This document shows positions 32,271-41,103 of a stretch of 47,432 nt of DNA, in pieces; position 1 is the stretch's first letter, and each line of letters starts with the position of its first letter. The DNA lies in contig JAJEGS010000004.1 of NCBI GenBank assembly GCA_022819745.1, positions 1 through 47,432 of the forward strand, read 5' to 3'. This DNA comes from Candidatus Latescibacterota bacterium. GTDB taxonomy: Bacteria; Latescibacterota; UBA2968; UBA8231. The notes under the pieces were generated by a model. That model was not told the origin of the DNA. It searched no databases and was given only the letters and a program-made list of their open reading frames with translations. A program made the position numbers and the translations under genes.

Positions 32271-34838
32271 ATGAACCTGCGCCTCATTCTTTCTACCCTG
32301 CTACTCAGCGCCCCGGTCTGGGCCCAGGGCTATCGCCTGGAGCCGAATCAGGTGATCATCAGCGAGAGCGACTGGCCGGGGTGGAATTTTCCCGCCGGTA
32401 GTGTGGATTTTAGCGACGATGGGGTTCGGCCCCATTTTGTGCGACGGCAGATCAATGCCGCGCTGAATGCAGCCGCCTTCAGCCGCGAGGACGTGACCGG
32501 GGGCATCCGACGGGCGGGGACCAATTTCGCCGGGGCCGCGCAAATCATGGACGGGCTGGAAGAAACCTACTGGGAGCCGGCACTGGACGCGCCGCTGCAC
32601 GACTGGTGGGTCGAGGTGGACTTGGGTCGAGTCGTGTGGGCGGAGAAAGTGGTGGTGAAATTTGTCGCCGAAGGGGTCGGCGATCCGTTTTTGCAGTTCA
32701 AGGTGCTCACCTCCAACGGCGATGAGGCTTTCCAGGGCAGTCAGAGTCTAGACTACCGGGTGGCTGGTCGCAGCGAGGGGTTGAACAAGACGCAGCGGGT
32801 TTTCGAATATGCGCTGCGTCCAGCCAAGTCGGCGGATCCGGGCTTGCGCGGGGATTTGATCCAGTATGTTCAGATAGTGGCGACGGCCAGCGCTGGCCGT
32901 CGTGGTGCGGAGGTGAGTGCGTCGGGTTGGGAGGGTTTGCCGTCGTCGGATCGGGGGGATGTGTTGTATTTTCGCCGGGAGTCGACGGGGGTGGAGCGGG
33001 AGGTGACGCAGGCGGAGTATGCGACGATCCGGGAGGCTCGTTTTCAGGGACCGATTCGCTATTATCGTTCGGAGCGTCCTCGGTTGGCGGAGGTGGAGGT
33101 GTGGACGGTGGGGGAGAATATTAGTCTGGGCTGGAAGGAGCGTGGAGGGTCGATCGAGGGATTGGGGGAAGCGGGCGGACATTCCAATGCAGTCGATGGC
33201 GATTATACCACCGTCTGGAGTGCAGAAGCGGGATTTTCCACCAAGGGCATAGGCAGTCGAGATGACGATTTCGCTGTGTTGATCAAGAACCGGGACCGGG
33301 ACCTCTTATTGGACCTGGGGACCTGGTACTGGGTCGATCGCGCCTTTATTGTCTATGGCAGTGCCACATTTCCCAATTATGTGCTCAATCTTTCGGATGG
33401 CAGTCTAGCGCCCGATGGCAGCCAGATCTTTACCTCTGTGGTTGCGCGCGGCAGAGACGATGTCACGCTGGGCCGCGAGGCTCTTGCGCCCGCGGGGTCG
33501 CTGCCGACGAATACGTTCATGCAGGCCAATATCTTCTCCCCTATCAAGGGACGCTTTTTCAGGTTCGACTATCGCGTCGTCACTACTGGGTTGATCCGTT
33601 CTGGGGTAAAGGAGCTGCTGCTCTATGGCTTTGGTTTTCTGCCGCAGGTCACGCTGCAAACGCCGGCGATCGAGTTGGGAGACGTCCCCCGCATCCTTTC
33701 TACTATCTCCTGGGAGGCTCAAACGCCGCCCGGCACCCAGCTACAGATCCGCACTCGGACCGGGAACCGACTCACCGAGGACAAGCATTTCTTTAACAAA
33801 CAGGGCGTTGAAATCTCCGAGGCCGACTATCGCAAGACGCTGTCGTTTATGCGGGGGGATTCGACGGTGGCGTTTGTGCCCGACGAGGCGGATTGGAGTC
33901 CGTGGAGTCCGTTTTACGAGCGATCCGGCGTGGCCATTACCTCGCCTAGTCCTCGGCGATATATAATGATTGAGGCTGCTCTGGTCTCGGACGATCCCAA
34001 CGAGGCGGTCGTGTTGCGCCGCCTCAATATCGGCTTGAGGGATCCGCTGGTGCATCAGATTCTGGGCGAAATCGCGCCGCGCCGCGCTCAGCAGAGCGGT
34101 CTACGCGAGGCATTCGCGTTGTCGCTGACCATTCCACCCAACGAGTCAGGCTCGGAGAGGCTGGGGTTCGATCAAGTGCTCTTTGAAGTACCTCCGAGCG
34201 CCGAGGTAGAGTTGGTGGATGTGACCGTGGGCCTAGCGAGCGAGCTAGAGGTGGGGGGCGGACAGATGTACTCGGCGGATGAACTGGAGATTAAAACCGG
34301 AGTTGACTCGTTGTGGGTTCGCCTGCCTGAGGTGGTATGGGAACCAGAGTCCCAGGTTGTGCTGCGTTTTTCGAGTGTGTTCTATTTGGCGAGCAATGCC
34401 TTTCTGGTCTCGGTGGGCTTGGGCGAAGAAGAGGAGGTGGTGTGGCAGCGGGTGGATCCGACCGACGCGGGCGAGGGCCTGACCGTGCTGACGCCGGTGG
34501 CTGGTGGACTGGTGGGCGATCTGGAGGTAGTGGGGAACCCATTCACGCCAAACGGAGATGGCATCAACGATGCGGTGAAATTCGTCTTCCCCGTATTTAA
34601 GATGCCGGGGCAGGCCTCGCTGATATTGGAAGTCTATACGCTCGACGGGTCGCTCGTGCACCGTTCGGCGCAGTCGGTGGCGCACGTCGCTGGTGTGCAG
34701 GAGGTGAGTTGGGATGGCCGGGACCGGGGTGGAGTGCTGTTGCCGCCTGGCTTGTATATCTGCCGGGTCGGTCCAGAGGTGGACGCAGAGAGTGTTGGTG
34801 AATCCACGGTGGCCACGGTCGTGGCCAGTGTGTACTGA
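32271..34838 (+). CDS. Large secreted discoidin/FlgD-tail protein (D), near-identical to C
   Basis: An 855-residue exported protein with signal peptide MNLRLILSTLLLSAPVWAQ. The domain order is as in C: first discoidin-like unit (MDGLEETYWEP), second unit (VDGDYTTVWSAE, LLLDLGTWYWVDRAF), mid-region and FlgD-like domain from about residue 753, ending VASVY. Against C it has a short insertion in the second discoidin unit (SRDDDFAVLIKNRDRD region) and an extra segment near residues 658-665 (SELEVGGG). The rest is nearly the same, including many identical codons, so duplication is recent or maintained by gene conversion. It starts 6 bp after the membrane fusion gene. Confidence 0.82.
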   Translation: MNLRLILSTLLLSAPVWAQGYRLEPNQVIISESDWPGWNFPAGSVDFSDDGVRPHFVRRQINAALNAAAFSREDVTGGIRRAGTNFAGAAQIMDGLEETYWEPALDAPLHDWWVEVDLGRVVWAEKVVVKFVAEGVGDPFLQFKVLTSNGDEAFQGSQSLDYRVAGRSEGLNKTQRVFEYALRPAKSADPGLRGDLIQYVQIVATASAGRRGAEVSASGWEGLPSSDRGDVLYFRRESTGVEREVTQAEYATIREARFQGPIRYYRSERPRLAEVEVWTVGENISLGWKERGGSIEGLGEAGGHSNAVDGDYTTVWSAEAGFSTKGIGSRDDDFAVLIKNRDRDLLLDLGTWYWVDRAFIVYGSATFPNYVLNLSDGSLAPDGSQIFTSVVARGRDDVTLGREALAPAGSLPTNTFMQANIFSPIKGRFFRFDYRVVTTGLIRSGVKELLLYGFGFLPQVTLQTPAIELGDVPRILSTISWEAQTPPGTQLQIRTRTGNRLTEDKHFFNKQGVEISEADYRKTLSFMRGDSTVAFVPDEADWSPWSPFYERSGVAITSPSPRRYIMIEAALVSDDPNEAVVLRRLNIGLRDPLVHQILGEIAPRRAQQSGLREAFALSLTIPPNESGSERLGFDQVLFEVPPSAEVELVDVTVGLASELEVGGGQMYSADELEIKTGVDSLWVRLPEVVWEPESQVVLRFSSVFYLASNAFLVSVGLGEEEEVVWQRVDPTDAGEGLTVLTPVAGGLVGDLEVVGNPFTPNGDGINDAVKFVFPVFKMPGQASLILEVYTLDGSLVHRSAQSVAHVAGVQEVSWDGRDRGGVLLPPGLYICRVGPEVDAESVGESTVATVVASVY

Positions 34839-34858
34839 GAGTTTAACGCAAATTCCTC
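32271..34858 (+). repeat. Direct repeat, copy 2 (gene D and 20 bp downstream)
   Basis: This is the second copy of the unit at 24997-27546. Homology extends past the stop codon through GCAAATTCCTC at 34858 and then ends. Recombination between the copies would delete or duplicate the DUF6785 and MFS-fusion genes that lie between them. Confidence 0.85.
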
Positions 34859-34870
34859 GACAGGCACCTT

Positions 34871-36751
34871 TCAGTACGTCGCATACAAGACGCCGGTTTT
34901 TTCGACCTTTTCCCGATCGACATCGACCGAAACCCGATACAGGTAAATTCCCGGCGACACCAAACCGCCGCTCTCATCCCGACCGTCCCACGCCCGCTGG
35001 TACTCGCCGATCCCATCCGCGCCCGAATACACCTGCCGTACCCGGCGACCCGACAAGTCCCACACCTCCACTGCTACCTGCGCACTGCCCGTAATCTCCA
35101 AGATGTGATAAAAGATGCCTATCTCGTCGTTGCGGCCATCGCCATTGGGCGTGAAAATGGTCGGCTCGACCCGCACCTGCAACAGCCTCTGCTCCTGCGC
35201 GGCGGTGGCCACCGACACCCGGTTGCCCTCGTATTTCGTCGTAGCGTCTCCCGGATTGACCCCCTGCGGCACCTCCAAAGGCTGGTCGCTGTCCGACGCC
35301 TGTGCTGCAAAGATAGTCCCGTAGCGCAGCACCTGTGCTGAAAAATCGACCTCCACCAGCGTCCCTGAGTCCTGCTCCTGGAGGCGCGGGAAACTGACCG
35401 CTAGCCGATGCGGCTCCTCGGCTTCTACTGTAAAGGCCACGGGCACGTCGCCAATGCGCACGGCCTCCACCGCGCTGATGATTGAAGAGGTCTCAATTTC
35501 TAGGCGGTCAAAGCCGACATCGTCTGGGTGAATGGTCGGCCGCAACGCATAGGTGAAGGACGACTGTTGTCCTACTTTTGCTTCGACGGGCCAGACCTCG
35601 CCCACTAGGTTCGTCGCCACCGGCTCGGAGGCGCGCAACTCCACGAAACCCATCCGGCCACCGGCGTTTTCACGGGGCAGAAAGTCGATCTTGAACTGGA
35701 AGTAGCGTCTGGGGCTCGTCGACACCATCGGCGTGCCGCTGCTGTCGGCAAAGTCATAGGGGGCCGACCAAAAGGTCCAGTGGTCGAGGTCGTGGGTGAT
35801 GCCGGCCCGTTCATTTAGTTTGAGGCCGCTGTAGCCAGCGCGACTCACCTCGGCTTTGCTGCCGCGGCCGGTGAAGCGCCAGAATACGTCCGCATCGTCG
35901 TCTAGGCCGCTGCGGGTCCGGATGAGAACTTGGGCTCCGGACTCCTGAACCCCGGACCAGCGCAGGTCTCCCCAAGCCATAGGCCGCTCGAAATCGATGA
36001 CATCGGAAATATAAGTGGCCTGTTTGACGAACCCCTTGGCGTAGACTTCGATCTCGTTCACTTCCCAGTCCGTGTTGTGCTCGGCCAAGGCCACCTGGAC
36101 AAACTCTACTGCCTCGTGCGATGGGATGGGAATGTCGAGGATTTGCTCCCGGTTGTCTCTCACTTCGACAATATAGGGCGATTTCGGCGGAACGATGCCG
36201 TAGTTGACTATGGGGCGCGGGCCGAGGTGGACGCGGAGGATGCCCACGGTTCGGCCCGGGTCGGTAAATCCGGATATCACCCGAATCCGGTTGATGTTGT
36301 AGAGACCGCCTAGGTAGATATTGGCCGTGCCCGCCCGACTGAAATCATCGGTGCAGGCCCCAGATCTGATACTGTGATCGGCGCACAGATACTTTTCCGC
36401 CAGCCAGAAAGTACCCGTATCACCATCCCACACTTCTCTATTTATATTGGCCCTTAAATGTGCCCCTCCTTTCTCTTCGATTCCGGGGGCTATGTTGAAG
36501 TCTGGATTGCGCTTGAGGGGCTGGATACCGGTACTATCCACGTCCAAGTCGATGATTTCCCCATGAGGTTCGGCATCGAAATTCATCCAGCTCAATTGTC
36601 TGAAGTCCACCCCGGCCTGGCCTTCCTCAGGGGGGTTGGGCCGATCTTCGCCGCCGAACCGGTAAATGGTCAGACCCGAGGCTGGGCCAGCCCAAAAACC
36701 GAGCGCCAAAGAAAAAATCCAGGATAAGGAAAGGAATCGCGCTACTTTCAT
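34871..36751 (-). CDS. Secreted discoidin-like protein with FlgD-type Ig C-terminal domain (E)
   Basis: A 626-residue exported protein on the opposite strand from its relatives, ending 32 bp from gene D tail to tail. The signal peptide ends near PASG (residue 26), and the mature start LTIYRFGGEDRPNPPE parallels gene B. A discoidin-like unit (WDGDTGTFWLAE, IYLGGLYNINRIRVIS) lies at about 105-165. WTFWSAPYDFADS and NLVGEVWPVEAKVGQ match B. The FlgD-like domain starts FTPNGDGRNDEIG and ends GVLYATY. It is the only member of the set in this orientation, and its start region is shared with the divergent TPR lipoprotein gene. Confidence 0.82.
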   Translation of the reverse strand: MKVARFLSLSWIFSLALGFWAGPASGLTIYRFGGEDRPNPPEEGQAGVDFRQLSWMNFDAEPHGEIIDLDVDSTGIQPLKRNPDFNIAPGIEEKGGAHLRANINREVWDGDTGTFWLAEKYLCADHSIRSGACTDDFSRAGTANIYLGGLYNINRIRVISGFTDPGRTVGILRVHLGPRPIVNYGIVPPKSPYIVEVRDNREQILDIPIPSHEAVEFVQVALAEHNTDWEVNEIEVYAKGFVKQATYISDVIDFERPMAWGDLRWSGVQESGAQVLIRTRSGLDDDADVFWRFTGRGSKAEVSRAGYSGLKLNERAGITHDLDHWTFWSAPYDFADSSGTPMVSTSPRRYFQFKIDFLPRENAGGRMGFVELRASEPVATNLVGEVWPVEAKVGQQSSFTYALRPTIHPDDVGFDRLEIETSSIISAVEAVRIGDVPVAFTVEAEEPHRLAVSFPRLQEQDSGTLVEVDFSAQVLRYGTIFAAQASDSDQPLEVPQGVNPGDATTKYEGNRVSVATAAQEQRLLQVRVEPTIFTPNGDGRNDEIGIFYHILEITGSAQVAVEVWDLSGRRVRQVYSGADGIGEYQRAWDGRDESGGLVSPGIYLYRVSVDVDREKVEKTGVLYATY

Positions 36752-36858
36752 AGACGTTCATCCCGCAAATTGTATATCGGAAGATAGTGTTGAAAGGGTG
36801 TTGTGTCATCTTTTTCTGGCCGCTATGTTGCTCTCCAGCATTGGAGGCATTGAACGTG

Positions 36859-38508
36859 ATGCGAATATCAACTCTTGTTTTATCGGTAGCGGCAACCATG
36901 TATTGGGCGTGTACCGCAGAGCACCCGCCAGATCAAGCCCAAGAATCGCCGCAAGATCAACCGCTGCTTCTCGGCCGCATCGACTTTCCCACTTCCGGTG
37001 CGCCCGCAGCCCAAGAGGAGTTCGACCTGGGGGTGCTAGCGCTGCACAGTTTCTGGTATGAGGAGGCACGAGACCACTTTCGCAAGGCGCGGGAACTGGA
37101 TCCCAGTTTTGTCATGGCCTATTGGGGTGAGGCCATGACGCATGACGCGCCTCTGCAGGGAACCCGAGGCGTGCAGGATTCAAAGGCCGGCCAAGCGATT
37201 CTCAGCCATATAGACGAACTGCAAGCGCAGGGAAAATTGCAATGGACGGCACGCGAGCAGGGGTTCGTCGATGCGTTGCGGCCGCTCTACCGCGAGCGGG
37301 GCAGTCCAAAAGGTCGCCGGGCTTTTGCCGAGGCCATGGAGCAACTCGCCGCGCGCTACCCGGACGACGACGAAGCGGTCGTCTTCGCGGCATTGGCTCG
37401 CATGAGCGCCGCCCGGGTCCAAAGGGGATTCACTTGGGACGATTCCGCGTTTGTGGAGCCGCTCGCCGCCATTTTGGAGGAAGTGTACCGGCGTCGTCCC
37501 GAGCATCCCGGCGTGGTGCACTATCTCATCCATGTGTACGACTCGCGCACTTTTGCCCATAGGGGCTTGGACTTGGCCCGGTTCTATGCTCGCCTGGCAC
37601 CGGCCTCGTCGCACGCGCTGCACATGCCGAGCCACATTTTTCGCTGGCTCGGCATGTGGGAGGAGATGGCCGCTTCAAACGAGGATTCCTATGTGGCGAC
37701 CGTGCAGTGGCAGGAGCGGACGGGGCGGCCCCTGTACAAGCGCGACTTCCACTCGATCGATTGGTTGTTGGACGCCTATTTGAAGCTCGGCCGTTTGCAG
37801 GATGCCCAGGGTCTGATCGACGAATTCGACGCCGTGGAACGCGAAGCTCGGCGGCGGGGTGAGAAACTGGACCTCATCCCCTACAATGCGATCATGTTCA
37901 AAAGTCGGTATCAACGGGTTGCGCTGGCTGTGGGCCGCACCGACGTGCGACTGCCGGTTACAGAGGAAGTCAATGTGGCCGCCATGCCGCCGGGCCAGGG
38001 CGCGCGCTTTATCGGCTATCGCGCCGCAGTGACGGGGCAGGACTCGCTGTTTCGCCTCGCTGTCGGACGCGTGCGGGCTTACTCGCACATGCCGGTCTTG
38101 GGAAGATTCAAAAATTACCTTCAGGCCGTGGCCCACTACCTCGACGCCGTCCACGCCCGGGCGCGTGGCGATGCCGCTGCCGCGCTGGAGTCGGCCCGAC
38201 GGGCCATGGAAGGGGAGCGACGGGAAAAAGCCCCGCCCGACATTTTGGGCAGTGAGCTGTACGCGGAACTGCTCGTAGAGCAAGGCCATGCGCAAGAAGC
38301 TCGCTCGTTGTTTGCCCAACTCTTGGAGATGCGGCCGCGGGACCCGGTATACGTACTCGGTCTGGCGCGGGCCGAAGCGGCATTGGGCAGCGAGGGAGAA
38401 GCCGTGCGTTTTTATCGCGAACTTCTCGACATCTGGCGCAATGCCGATGCCGATTTGCCCGCGCTCAAAGAAGCGCAGGATTACGTCCAGCAACACAGCG
38501 CTCAATGA
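36859..38508 (+). CDS. TPR-repeat lipoprotein
   Basis: A 549-residue lipoprotein with lipobox YWAC (lipidated C18). TPR-like helical pairs begin near residue 55 (LGVLALHSFWYEEARDHFRKA, then DPSFVMAYWGEAM). The conserved core HYLIHVYDSRTFAHRGL and SSHALHMPSHIF with GMWEEM identifies a widespread TPR family of unknown function. C-terminal TPRs follow (YAELLVEQGHAQEARSLFAQL). The ATG at 36859 is preferred because it begins the signal peptide and has GGAGG at 36843-36847; an upstream in-frame start at 36787 adds 24 residues. The 107 bp before it is shared with gene E as a divergent promoter region. Confidence 0.8.
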   Translation: MRISTLVLSVAATMYWACTAEHPPDQAQESPQDQPLLLGRIDFPTSGAPAAQEEFDLGVLALHSFWYEEARDHFRKARELDPSFVMAYWGEAMTHDAPLQGTRGVQDSKAGQAILSHIDELQAQGKLQWTAREQGFVDALRPLYRERGSPKGRRAFAEAMEQLAARYPDDDEAVVFAALARMSAARVQRGFTWDDSAFVEPLAAILEEVYRRRPEHPGVVHYLIHVYDSRTFAHRGLDLARFYARLAPASSHALHMPSHIFRWLGMWEEMAASNEDSYVATVQWQERTGRPLYKRDFHSIDWLLDAYLKLGRLQDAQGLIDEFDAVEREARRRGEKLDLIPYNAIMFKSRYQRVALAVGRTDVRLPVTEEVNVAAMPPGQGARFIGYRAAVTGQDSLFRLAVGRVRAYSHMPVLGRFKNYLQAVAHYLDAVHARARGDAAAALESARRAMEGERREKAPPDILGSELYAELLVEQGHAQEARSLFAQLLEMRPRDPVYVLGLARAEAALGSEGEAVRFYRELLDIWRNADADLPALKEAQDYVQQHSAQ

Positions 38509-38546
38509 GCCATTGACCCTCGCCCCGCGCGAGAGGGAGGAATCGG

Positions 38547-40982
38547 ATGAATAGCTGGCAGAAAGCGCGTTGTATCGTCGCCTTGGGTATGGCCACGGCG
38601 ACAGGCCCCAGCGCTGATACAGTAATAGAGCCGCTGGCGGGAACGAACCTAGCCTTGGGCAAGAGCGCGACTTTTTCTTTAGAGCCCAACTACAGCTTGT
38701 GTGCTGGGGGCGATGAGACCGATCTCTTCGATGGCGAGTTCTGGCAGCCCGGCGACACTGGCTTCTGGACCGACAAGGGAACGGTTGGCTGGCAATTCGG
38801 CCGCAAGCCCGGCGTCCTCATCTCGCTCGATCTCGGGGATGTTTACTCTATTGATGCTCTTGGTTTTGACACCACTTCTGGCGCGTCCCAAGTCACTTTT
38901 CCCGCGGCGCTCTTCGCCTATGTGTCCGACGACGGCCAGATCTGGCACTATGTGGCCGATCTGATCAATGAGGCGATTCCCCAAGACCAGTACGTGCGCC
39001 ATCGCTTTGTCGCGCGGGGCTTGGAAACCCGCGGGCGTCACCTAGCAATATACGTCGCCAAGGGGGGGTTTTATGGATTCGTGGATGAGATTGAGGTGAT
39101 GCAGGGGCACGGCGGTCCGGCGGCTGTTTCTTTTGCAGAGGCCGGAATCGACCAAAGCGAGATCGAAAGCGACGCGTTAGAGCGCGCCGAACAAGCCGTG
39201 CAGAAGAATATCGACCTCTATTTTGTCCAGGCCGCCCGCGATCAGGTGATGTCCATGCAGGGCGCAGACGCGGCGGCTATTCTGCGCCAGCTTGAAACCT
39301 TGGAGCGCGTCGTTTTCTCCGGCCGTGGTGGCGAAGAAGTGGATTACTCCAAGGGGTTGCCCCACACCGAGGTCGGTCGCAGAATTTGCGCGGCGATGGG
39401 TTCCTATTTCAGCCGCCGCGACGACCGAGCCGCGATCATCTGGCAGCCGACTGACTCGATGTGGTCGCATCGGACCAACCCGTTTGCGCGACCGATAACC
39501 GAGGTTGCGCCCAAGTTGCACGCGGACATGATGATCGGCGAGTACGAACCGGTCGCGTTCAACGTGTCGAACAACACCACTAAGCCGTTGAATATCCAAG
39601 TCGAAGTGGGTGCATTGAGGGGGGTTGGGGGAGGGGATATCTGGCCGGTCGCGCAGATCACACGGCATATTGCAACCCATGTCGTGGGCAGTGGATTCCT
39701 ATTTTTCGACGACGCTTTGCCGCCCCTCGAAGACGGCGGCGCGGTCCTGCCGCCGGGCATGACGCGCCAAGTGTGGCTGGTGCTCCACTCGCGAGGCCTC
39801 AAGCCGCAACAGTACGAGGGCAAGGTCGCGGTCACCGTCGGCGATGCGCACTTTGAGATTCCGCTCAGCGCCACGGTGTTCTCCGTGGAAATGCCGGCCG
39901 ATCCGACGTATATCGCCCAGTCGTGGGGCTACTTCACTTGGACGCCATCGCAGGGGTACGAGCAGCAGGCCGCCGCGGAACTCGAGCGCTGCTATGCCAA
40001 CGCCCACGTGCTGCACCACGCGTACATCCCTTGGCCCAAAGTCGATAAGGCGACTGGTGAGCTGGTCCAACCGATTGAGGTTGATTTTGCCAAACTCGAC
40101 GAGATGCTTGCGTACCGGCCTTATGTGAGGCAGTGGCTGCTGTGGACTGGTTTTGAATTCGGCTACATGGACCTCAATTATCACCGCGCGACCGATGTGC
40201 CAAAGGTCGGCACTCCCGAGCACGAAGCCTTGTTCAAGGAGTGGGTGCGGCAAATCCGCGACCACATGCAGGCGAGGGGCTATCCGACGGATAAATGGGC
40301 CTTTTACTGGGTCGATGAGCCCGGCGACGAGGGATTTGAGAAGTATATTATCCCATCGTCGAAATTCGCCAAGGAGGTCGATCCGACGATCCTCATTTGG
40401 GAGGATCATCAGATTTCGCTGGAGATGCTGGAAAAGTATCCCGATGCCATTGACATCCACTGTTGTCCGCTAAAGTACTATCGCCAACATCCCGAAATTC
40501 TCGCCCACGTGCTGGCGGAAGAACACGCCGGTTCCCAGTACGTCGTGGGAAGCTCCAAAGCCAGCGATCCCCACCGGTACTATCGCCTGCACCACATGGC
40601 CACCGTCGAGTTGGGGTTGGACGGTGCTGGCATGTGGGTCTGGGGAGACGACGGCGGACAGTTCAACGACTACGCGGGCCGCTATCCCAGCTACGGCATG
40701 GTCTATGCCACCGAGCACGGGCCGATCACCAGCAAGCGGCGGGAGGCTTGGCGCGAAGGCATCGAAGATGTCGAATTGTGGCGTCATCTGGGCAGCGTCG
40801 CGGCAAAGACCGGTGATGCAGGTTTGGCGCAACTCCACCGGGAAGGTCCGGGCCGTTTGGTGAACAGGCAGGATGGTCGGGCCGATTTGGTACAGGTGGA
40901 CCTGCACAGCGGCACGCCTAGGGAATTGCTCGAGATGCGGTTGGAGGTACTGGAGGCCGTGGCCGCGGCCTTGGCAAAATAG
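38547..40982 (+). CDS. DUF4091-type glycoside-hydrolase-like protein with N-terminal discoidin domain
   Basis: An 811-residue protein. After a probable signal peptide, residues about 35-185 form a discoidin-like domain (TDLFDGEFW, LISLDLGDVYSIDALGFDT, GGFYGFVDEIEV). A beta-sandwich region follows (about 330-450), then a TIM-barrel-like part with FEFGYMD and WAFYWVDEPGDEG, where the acidic pair is a plausible active site. TSKRREAWREGIEDVEL near the end is typical of DUF4091. It probably acts on a polysaccharide; the linkage is unknown. GGAGGAA precedes the ATG. It starts 38 bp after the TPR gene and ends 12 bp before the PhyH remnant. Confidence 0.78.
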   Translation: MNSWQKARCIVALGMATATGPSADTVIEPLAGTNLALGKSATFSLEPNYSLCAGGDETDLFDGEFWQPGDTGFWTDKGTVGWQFGRKPGVLISLDLGDVYSIDALGFDTTSGASQVTFPAALFAYVSDDGQIWHYVADLINEAIPQDQYVRHRFVARGLETRGRHLAIYVAKGGFYGFVDEIEVMQGHGGPAAVSFAEAGIDQSEIESDALERAEQAVQKNIDLYFVQAARDQVMSMQGADAAAILRQLETLERVVFSGRGGEEVDYSKGLPHTEVGRRICAAMGSYFSRRDDRAAIIWQPTDSMWSHRTNPFARPITEVAPKLHADMMIGEYEPVAFNVSNNTTKPLNIQVEVGALRGVGGGDIWPVAQITRHIATHVVGSGFLFFDDALPPLEDGGAVLPPGMTRQVWLVLHSRGLKPQQYEGKVAVTVGDAHFEIPLSATVFSVEMPADPTYIAQSWGYFTWTPSQGYEQQAAAELERCYANAHVLHHAYIPWPKVDKATGELVQPIEVDFAKLDEMLAYRPYVRQWLLWTGFEFGYMDLNYHRATDVPKVGTPEHEALFKEWVRQIRDHMQARGYPTDKWAFYWVDEPGDEGFEKYIIPSSKFAKEVDPTILIWEDHQISLEMLEKYPDAIDIHCCPLKYYRQHPEILAHVLAEEHAGSQYVVGSSKASDPHRYYRLHHMATVELGLDGAGMWVWGDDGGQFNDYAGRYPSYGMVYATEHGPITSKRREAWREGIEDVELWRHLGSVAAKTGDAGLAQLHREGPGRLVNRQDGRADLVQVDLHSGTPRELLEMRLEVLEAVAAALAK

Positions 40983-40993
40983 AAGGAGTTCGC

Positions 40994-41092
40994 GTGATAA
41001 CCGAAGAACAGGTAGCCCACTATCAAACGTTCGGCTTTCTGACCCTGCGCGAAGCCTTCAATCGCGATGAGGTAGAGCTCGGGCTACCTTAG
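40994..41092 (+). pseudogene. Phytanoyl-CoA dioxygenase N-terminal remnant
   Basis: A 32-codon frame starts with GTG at 40994 after an AGGAG at 40984-40988. It reads MITEEQVAHYQTFGFLTLRE and ends soon after with EVELGLP and a stop. This is the start of phytanoyl-CoA dioxygenase (PhyH)-like Fe(II)/2-oxoglutarate enzymes, which begin with a similar helix and (T/E)FGFLxLR strand. The rest of the gene, including the metal site, is missing. The ribosome-binding site is still good, so the short peptide may be translated. Confidence 0.65.
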
Positions 41093-41103
41093 GAGATCAG
41101 ACG

